Assembly (NCBI GenBank): GCA_021014945.1
Contig: MU266805.1
Coordinates: 1 to 13,393 of the forward strand
Length of the DNA: 13,393 bases
Direction: 5' to 3'
DNA from: Leucogyrophana mollusca
Lineage: Eukaryota > Basidiomycota > Agaricomycetes > Boletales
Part shown: piece by piece, positions 9,452-13,393 of the stretch
How the letters are laid out: each line of letters starts with the position of its first letter
How positions within the stretch are numbered: position 1 is the stretch's first letter
Made by a program: the position numbers and the translations under genes
Notes under the pieces: generated by a model
The model's input: the letters and a program-made list of their open reading frames with translations, nothing else
Databases searched by the model: none
Told to the model about the DNA's origin: nothing

Positions 9452-9699
9452 AGCGCCGTCGATGCAAAAGCCGGCGCGGATGCCAAACCCGGAGAAGGCC
9501 CTCTTGACGCGAAGCTCAGGGAAAATGACGGTGCGTTCCGCCGTTTTGGTGCCCACCCAACCCTGACCAACAGAGCGGACACACAGATCCTCGACCGCCT
9601 CCGAACACCCTTCGAAGCCCGACAGGCGAAGTAGCCGCCGCAATGCGGAACTGGGCCCATGTCCAGGTGGTTTGCGCTCGCTCTTTTCGAACCATAAGT

Positions 9700-9851
9700 A
9701 ACAGATAACATATAAAAAATCTAACAACACCATTCCCCTACCAACCTTTTACACCGCACTTCACCCACACCAACCCCACTTCGTTCTCTCCCACATGAAC
9801 AAGCTGCCCCAAGACTCGCACGACTCCAACTTGTCGCGGATAAAGCTGTGA
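9700..9851 (+). pseudogene. Promoter-like region with a truncated 5' exon
   Basis: A TATA-like tataaaaaat lies near 9712, followed by about 80 bp of C/T/A-rich sequence and then an ATG at 9795. This is the usual arrangement of a basidiomycete gene start. The frame encodes MNKLPQDSHDSNLSRIKL and meets TGA at 9849-9851. Past that stop the same frame reads YLDGQ into a consensus-like donor (gtaagt near 9867), so the TGA may have interrupted a first exon. No continuation could be followed with confidence. The product is unknown. Confidence 0.3.
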
Positions 9852-10321
9852 TACCTAGACGGACAGTAAGTCACGTCATTCCCATCCACCGTCTTTCAAC
9901 ATACCCAACTGTTCTCCATCCTTCGCATACGACACCCATCCACCGCCCCACCAGCTCTACGCACCTCCGCCAGTTGATAGTCTTATCGGTGTTCGAGATC
10001 CCTAAACGCGCTCGCTGTACAACCAGTCACTGAGGAATGTTGTGGGGGGGGGTCGGGATCGGGCATTCGTGACCCGCGATCCAGGTGCCCGCCATTGATA
10101 GACTAGGTTGGCGTTATTTTCTGAACCTCTGAGCCCTTTTACTCGCATCTGATCTAGCTCTTCATCTCCTCTGACTGCGCCAGTCCGAAAGACGAGCCGG
10201 AAAAGAGGTTCAGCTATTTCACGACTCAGGTACACGTGTCTCGTTCTCTTCATCCCGTTTCTGCCTCCACTTTTACGTCTACTCGTACGCATGGGGCAAG
10301 GCTGACGTGTTTACGCGGCTC
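9852..10321. other. Intergenic, no gene recognised
   Basis: C-rich sequence up to about 10000 could be an intron of the truncated gene that begins at 9795; candidate acceptors are near 9955 and 9972. A run of eight or more G lies near 10043. No continuous coding signal is visible. Confidence 0.3.
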
Positions 10322-10600
10322 TTTCCCAAAATCAGCCGCGCAGAACCCGAACGTCTTCGTCCCGTCGTCACTGGACTTTATCCGCGTGCACATTCACTTC
10401 TGCGAACATACTGGCGTGAGCTTTGCCGTTCTATCCGAGTGCGTGTCTCTTCCCTTCCCTTCCTCTCTCCCCTTCTCCCCCCCCCTCTCCCTCACATCTC
10501 ATCACTAATCCAGGGGGTTGTGATCGTGGGGACAAAGGGAATTGGGGAGTCTTTGTACGGGGTGTCAGAATAATCACGCGGTTGAATGGATGCTGGGTAG
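10322..10600 (+). pseudogene. Decayed gene fragment of unknown family, copy 2
   Basis: 10322-10513 aligns with 2887-3088. Both begin with tttcccaaaatc, share an exon-like part (here reading DFIRVHIHFCEHTGVSFAVL), continue into a pyrimidine-rich segment with ctccctctccctca, and end in an acceptor (here aatccag at 10513). The donor here is an intact gtgcgt, unlike gcgcgt in copy 1. Beyond the acceptor a short stretch reads VVIVGTKGIGESLYG in a frame that does not join in phase to the upstream part, and it does not match the copy 1 downstream part. So this too is broken. I cannot name the original gene. Confidence 0.45.
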
Positions 10601-11322
10601 TGTGATAAAACCCGCGAGCCGAAGCAGTCTTACCCGAGCTGTCACCATCGAAATACCAATGCCTGCAGCGATGAAAGGAGAAACTGGGTGTCATTTGAGG
10701 CACGCAGAGTTGGCTCAGTGATAGAGATCTGCTCCAAGAGGCGAATCCTTTACACGTTTTGGCCACAACCTGCACTCACGGATGGGGCATGTCGATTCTG
10801 CCGCGGAACAGCTGTGCTCGATCTCACCGGTAGCCTCCACTGCCGCCTGCACCTTGCTCCTGTGCCATAGGTGCAAGTTCCCGGATGTCCTCCTTCCACC
10901 ACATCATCGCATGCCGATTCCTTTCGGGAGGTTGTGTAGCTCATGTATACGGTACCCCCAGGACGCGGAACCCACTCAAGCTGTATCTTCATTCAGGTCA
11001 TCAATATCCTTCCTCAGTCCGGAGACCTGGATAATAGTGTTGGAAGGATAGCCCGCTGACCATGGCGTGGATCTATCCTCTGTTACTCGCTCTTCTATAC
11101 CCAGACGGTCATCAGTTTCATCCTGTGGCTTTGCGGATAAGATGTGCCAGTGCGTACAAAGGCCATTGGTGGCAAGAATTCCAGTTCGTTTTGACGCCAC
11201 CGGATGGTCTTCGGTATTGTGAAGATATTGCCAACACGCCTTTCCACTCCGGATAAATTCAGCATCAATGCTGCGGAGAGCGATTTCCCCCTCCAGCCAT
11301 CCGCTTTTTCTCCTCAAAACAT
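10601..11322. other. Intergenic, with an ATG-less minus-strand open frame
   Basis: The minus-strand frame 11389-10976 is open for 137 codons and has fairly protein-like composition (for example LATNGLCTHWHILSAKPQDE). It begins at GTG, contains no ATG at all, and its first 20 or so codons lie inside the duplicated NLR 3' flank. It is at best an exon or a relic. The 10601-10975 part shows nothing convincing. Confidence 0.3.
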
Positions 11323-11398
11323 TAATGTATTCCGCACACGACAACCCCGGTAGTAGTCTGTTGAAGCGTATCGGTTGCACATAGGCCACTGCGTGGTG
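11323..11398 (-). repeat. 3' flank of NLR copy B, duplicated with copy A
   Basis: This is the counterpart of 5186-5307. Similarity to the copy A flank begins near 11323 and runs into the coding end of copy B. Sequence to the left is unrelated to the palC remnant that lies to the left of the copy A flank, so the edge of the duplicated unit is here. Confidence 0.6.
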
Positions 11399-13393
11399 TT
11401 ATCTAGGTATAACATCGACGGTAACACTACGAGGTGCCGAAGACCGCAGACGACCCTCTAGGAAAAGCTTCCAGCCCCCATGGCACTCCCTCAGCTTGCA
11501 GTAACCTCCCTCTATGTACAGGAAATTAGGATGGATTCCCATGTTATCGCACAACGTTGTAGTTTTTGCAAACCAGAATTCCGCGCCAGTGATGTCATTC
11601 TCCAAAAGAGAAATCTCTCCCAGCGCCCTGGTGCTTCGGGCTTGAAACCTGAGGAGGGAATGTTCATGACAGTATTCCACTGCACTCGAAAACAGGTCCC
11701 TGGCCGCCTTGTAGTCTTGTGCAAAAAGTTCGTTCCTCGCTGAAATGTAAGCTGCAATCGGGATTGCGATATTCGATCGGCCCCTAAATTTCGCGAGTTC
11801 GGTGTGAAGACGGCGCAAGAGGTCCCTGGCAAAGTCGAAATTGCCTTCGTCAGAAGCGAGTGCAGCTCGATGCCACAAGGCAACACATGCATCATGAGTG
11901 CTCTGTCCCCCCTTGGCAAGCATGAAAGCATCCTGCAGAAGCTTGTGAGCTTTTCCGATGTTCCCTTCGGCGACTTCAACTGTAGACAGGTCGACAAGGC
12001 TGCTCGATTGACCGACATCGTCATTCATGCGGGTGTGGAGGGACAGACGAGCTTCGAAATGCTGCCTTGCCGCCAAACAGTTCCCAGAGCTCAGTTCGAC
12101 CTCTCCACGCAACCACATAGCCCAGCTCAAACCGTTCGTACTATCTCCATTACACTCGAAGTATTCCCAAGCGCTCGCCAATAGCACAAGAGCTTCTCGG
12201 AGCCTGCCTTTGCACATCATAGCGTCCCCAGTGTGTAGGCTGATTGCAGCTTTGTTAGACGAGTTGAGAACCTGATATTTGCGTCTGATTTTCAAAGCTT
12301 CTTGCAATGTGGTTTCAGCATCCGCGATTTTGCCCAGGTATATGTATTGGCTTGCCATGTTTTCGGTGCACAGTGCAACCATATGGTGACCCCGATGAAG
12401 GAGGAAAAGCTGTTTGGCGGCTGCATACAGGTCGATAGATCCAGTGACATCGCCCAGATAGCCAGCGAGCAATCCGAGTGCAAAGACACAATCCGCTTTG
12501 CCGTATAAGGGCACTGGGCCTGGACGTGGTCGAGGGACAGCTTTGAGAAACCTCGAGAGCTTCGTGGAACGATTGCTGCCAGGGAGATCCAAGATGACTG
12601 AATGGAGGGAAACGGGTCGTTGTTTGTGGAGACAAAGCTGGAGGATGAAGTGATAACAACCATGGCAGACGGCGGCCATATCGTTGCGACTAGTCCGGGA
12701 AAGATCGTGTGCAATCAACCGCTCCAAGTTCACATCCTCCGTGCCAATCCAAGCACCCCCATCGTCCCTGTAGCTTATGTCTGCGAGCCGTGTGTAGTAA
12801 TACTGTCTGACGTGCGTTAGGTCCACAGAAGGGATGTCCCTGCCTTGGTGTGTTCCCGAAATATGCATGCGAATCGGTGACAGCAGCGTGTATACGCCTA
12901 GCTTGCGGTACATCAGGGAAAGCCGGCAGAGTGTGTCAACGACAGAGCGGATATTTGGGATATCGGGGAAAAGATCTGTCAAAGCATCCTCATTGATGCC
13001 TTGCGGGAGGAACGCTGCAACTTGCATGATGCGCCGAACATCATCCCCCAGCTTGGTGATCGATGACGATGTCAAGGACGTCTCGATAGTAGCAGACAAG
13101 CTGCGAAGTTTCCCGTCCCCAACGTGTAATAAATTGATCTGTTGCTGGCCCCACGATCTCATCAACTCTTCCAGAGTCCACTGGTTTTCCCTGGCGACGT
13201 GAGCCAGTAGATTGATGGATAGCGGGTGAAAGTCTAAAGCAGACAAGAGCCCGTCCACAATAGCATGAGAACCGTCAACAGGATAGATCTCCGTGAAGGC
13301 TCGACAGGCAGCACTGGCCTCCAATGCGGGAACATCAATTGTAGCGTACCGGAGGTTCGCCGACACCCTTCTGTTACGCGTGGTGAGCATCAT
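11399..13393 (-). CDS. NLR / STAND NTPase, NB-ARC + TPR, copy B (5' part outside window)
   Basis: This is the 3' part of the paralogue of the NLR at 5308-8508; 664 residues are visible, open to the right edge. The first visible residues (MMLTTRNRR) correspond to about residue 329 of copy A, so the methionine there is internal and the helical domain, Walker A and Walker B lie beyond the window. Seen here are the TTRNRR segment, the GLPL-like FHPLSINLLA, the winged-helix SPIRMHI, and the TPR region with conserved blocks such as RGEVELSSG and YISARNELFAQDY. By eye about four residues in five match copy A, with no gap over 652 residues. Copy B ends 12 residues later (APRSVTVDVIPR): at the equivalent position copy A has TGA where copy B has GCA. 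No frameshift or internal stop is seen. It is presumably spliced at its 5' end like copy A. Confidence 0.85.
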   Translation of the reverse strand: MMLTTRNRRVSANLRYATIDVPALEASAACRAFTEIYPVDGSHAIVDGLLSALDFHPLSINLLAHVARENQWTLEELMRSWGQQQINLLHVGDGKLRSLSATIETSLTSSSITKLGDDVRRIMQVAAFLPQGINEDALTDLFPDIPNIRSVVDTLCRLSLMYRKLGVYTLLSPIRMHISGTHQGRDIPSVDLTHVRQYYYTRLADISYRDDGGAWIGTEDVNLERLIAHDLSRTSRNDMAAVCHGCYHFILQLCLHKQRPVSLHSVILDLPGSNRSTKLSRFLKAVPRPRPGPVPLYGKADCVFALGLLAGYLGDVTGSIDLYAAAKQLFLLHRGHHMVALCTENMASQYIYLGKIADAETTLQEALKIRRKYQVLNSSNKAAISLHTGDAMMCKGRLREALVLLASAWEYFECNGDSTNGLSWAMWLRGEVELSSGNCLAARQHFEARLSLHTRMNDDVGQSSSLVDLSTVEVAEGNIGKAHKLLQDAFMLAKGGQSTHDACVALWHRAALASDEGNFDFARDLLRRLHTELAKFRGRSNIAIPIAAYISARNELFAQDYKAARDLFSSAVEYCHEHSLLRFQARSTRALGEISLLENDITGAEFWFAKTTTLCDNMGIHPNFLYIEGGYCKLRECHGGWKLFLEGRLRSSAPRSVTVDVIPR

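Larger units (their letters stand above)
8866..9635 (+). pseudogene. Decayed reading frames, unidentified
   Basis: Several protein-like plus-strand stretches follow one another in different frames without usable starts. About 9005-9117 gives a Pro/Lys-rich segment ending in AQPIAFVADLDSR and a stop. 9172-9507 is open with no ATG and encodes a strongly acidic Glu/Lys/Asp-rich segment. 9386-9634, overlapping in another frame, encodes an Ala/Pro-rich segment containing SLPPAET/SLPPAEA and ends with a stop. In-frame stops and frame changes, with no clear splice pairs, suggest the remains of one or more genes. I do not recognise the family. The FVADLD motif faintly recalls CANT1-type apyrases, but this is too little to assign. 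Confidence 0.3.

Noticed and set aside
10700..10765. tRNA-like D-arm sequence (ggctcagtgatagag)
   Set aside because: No matching T-arm, anticodon stem or acceptor pairing could be found downstream; a single D-arm-like match is not enough.

Overview
The window looks like an accessory stretch of a basidiomycete genome, most likely an Agaricomycete. The grounds are short spliceosomal introns (50-53 nt in the best gene) with ctaac/ctgac-like branch sites, C/T-rich gene starts, and NLR-type (STAND NTPase) proteins built as an N-terminal helical domain, a P-loop NTPase and TPR repeats. No species can be named from sequence alone.

Layout. 1-2800 is AT-richer sequence without a supportable gene; it holds a degenerate gaattcc-rich patch and a short copy of sequence found again in the NLR promoter region. 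2805-3180 is a decayed gene fragment of unknown identity whose relatives recur at about 10322-10513 and, more weakly, at 8806-8860. 3745-5175 (+) is a recognisable but broken palC gene (BRO1-domain adaptor of the ambient-pH pathway). 5308-8508 (-) is a complete six-exon NLR gene, copy A, predicted at 980 residues, convergent with palC. 8509-11320 is a mosaic of promoter sequence, decayed reading frames and another copy of the unknown fragment. 11399-13393 (-) is the 3' part of a second NLR, copy B, cut by the right window edge.

The two NLRs are close paralogues in the same orientation. Over the 652 residues they share there is no insertion or deletion, and similarity continues about 120 bp (A) or 75 bp (B) past their stop codons before ending abruptly. 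In copy A that breakpoint falls about 10 bp past the end of the decayed palC tail. The picture is a tandemly duplicating NLR locus sitting among gene remains. The NLRs are inferred to be intracellular sensors that oligomerise on a cue and trigger a membrane-acting death or defence response through a HeLo/MLKL-like bundle. That role comes from family knowledge; no ligand or effector can be read from the window.
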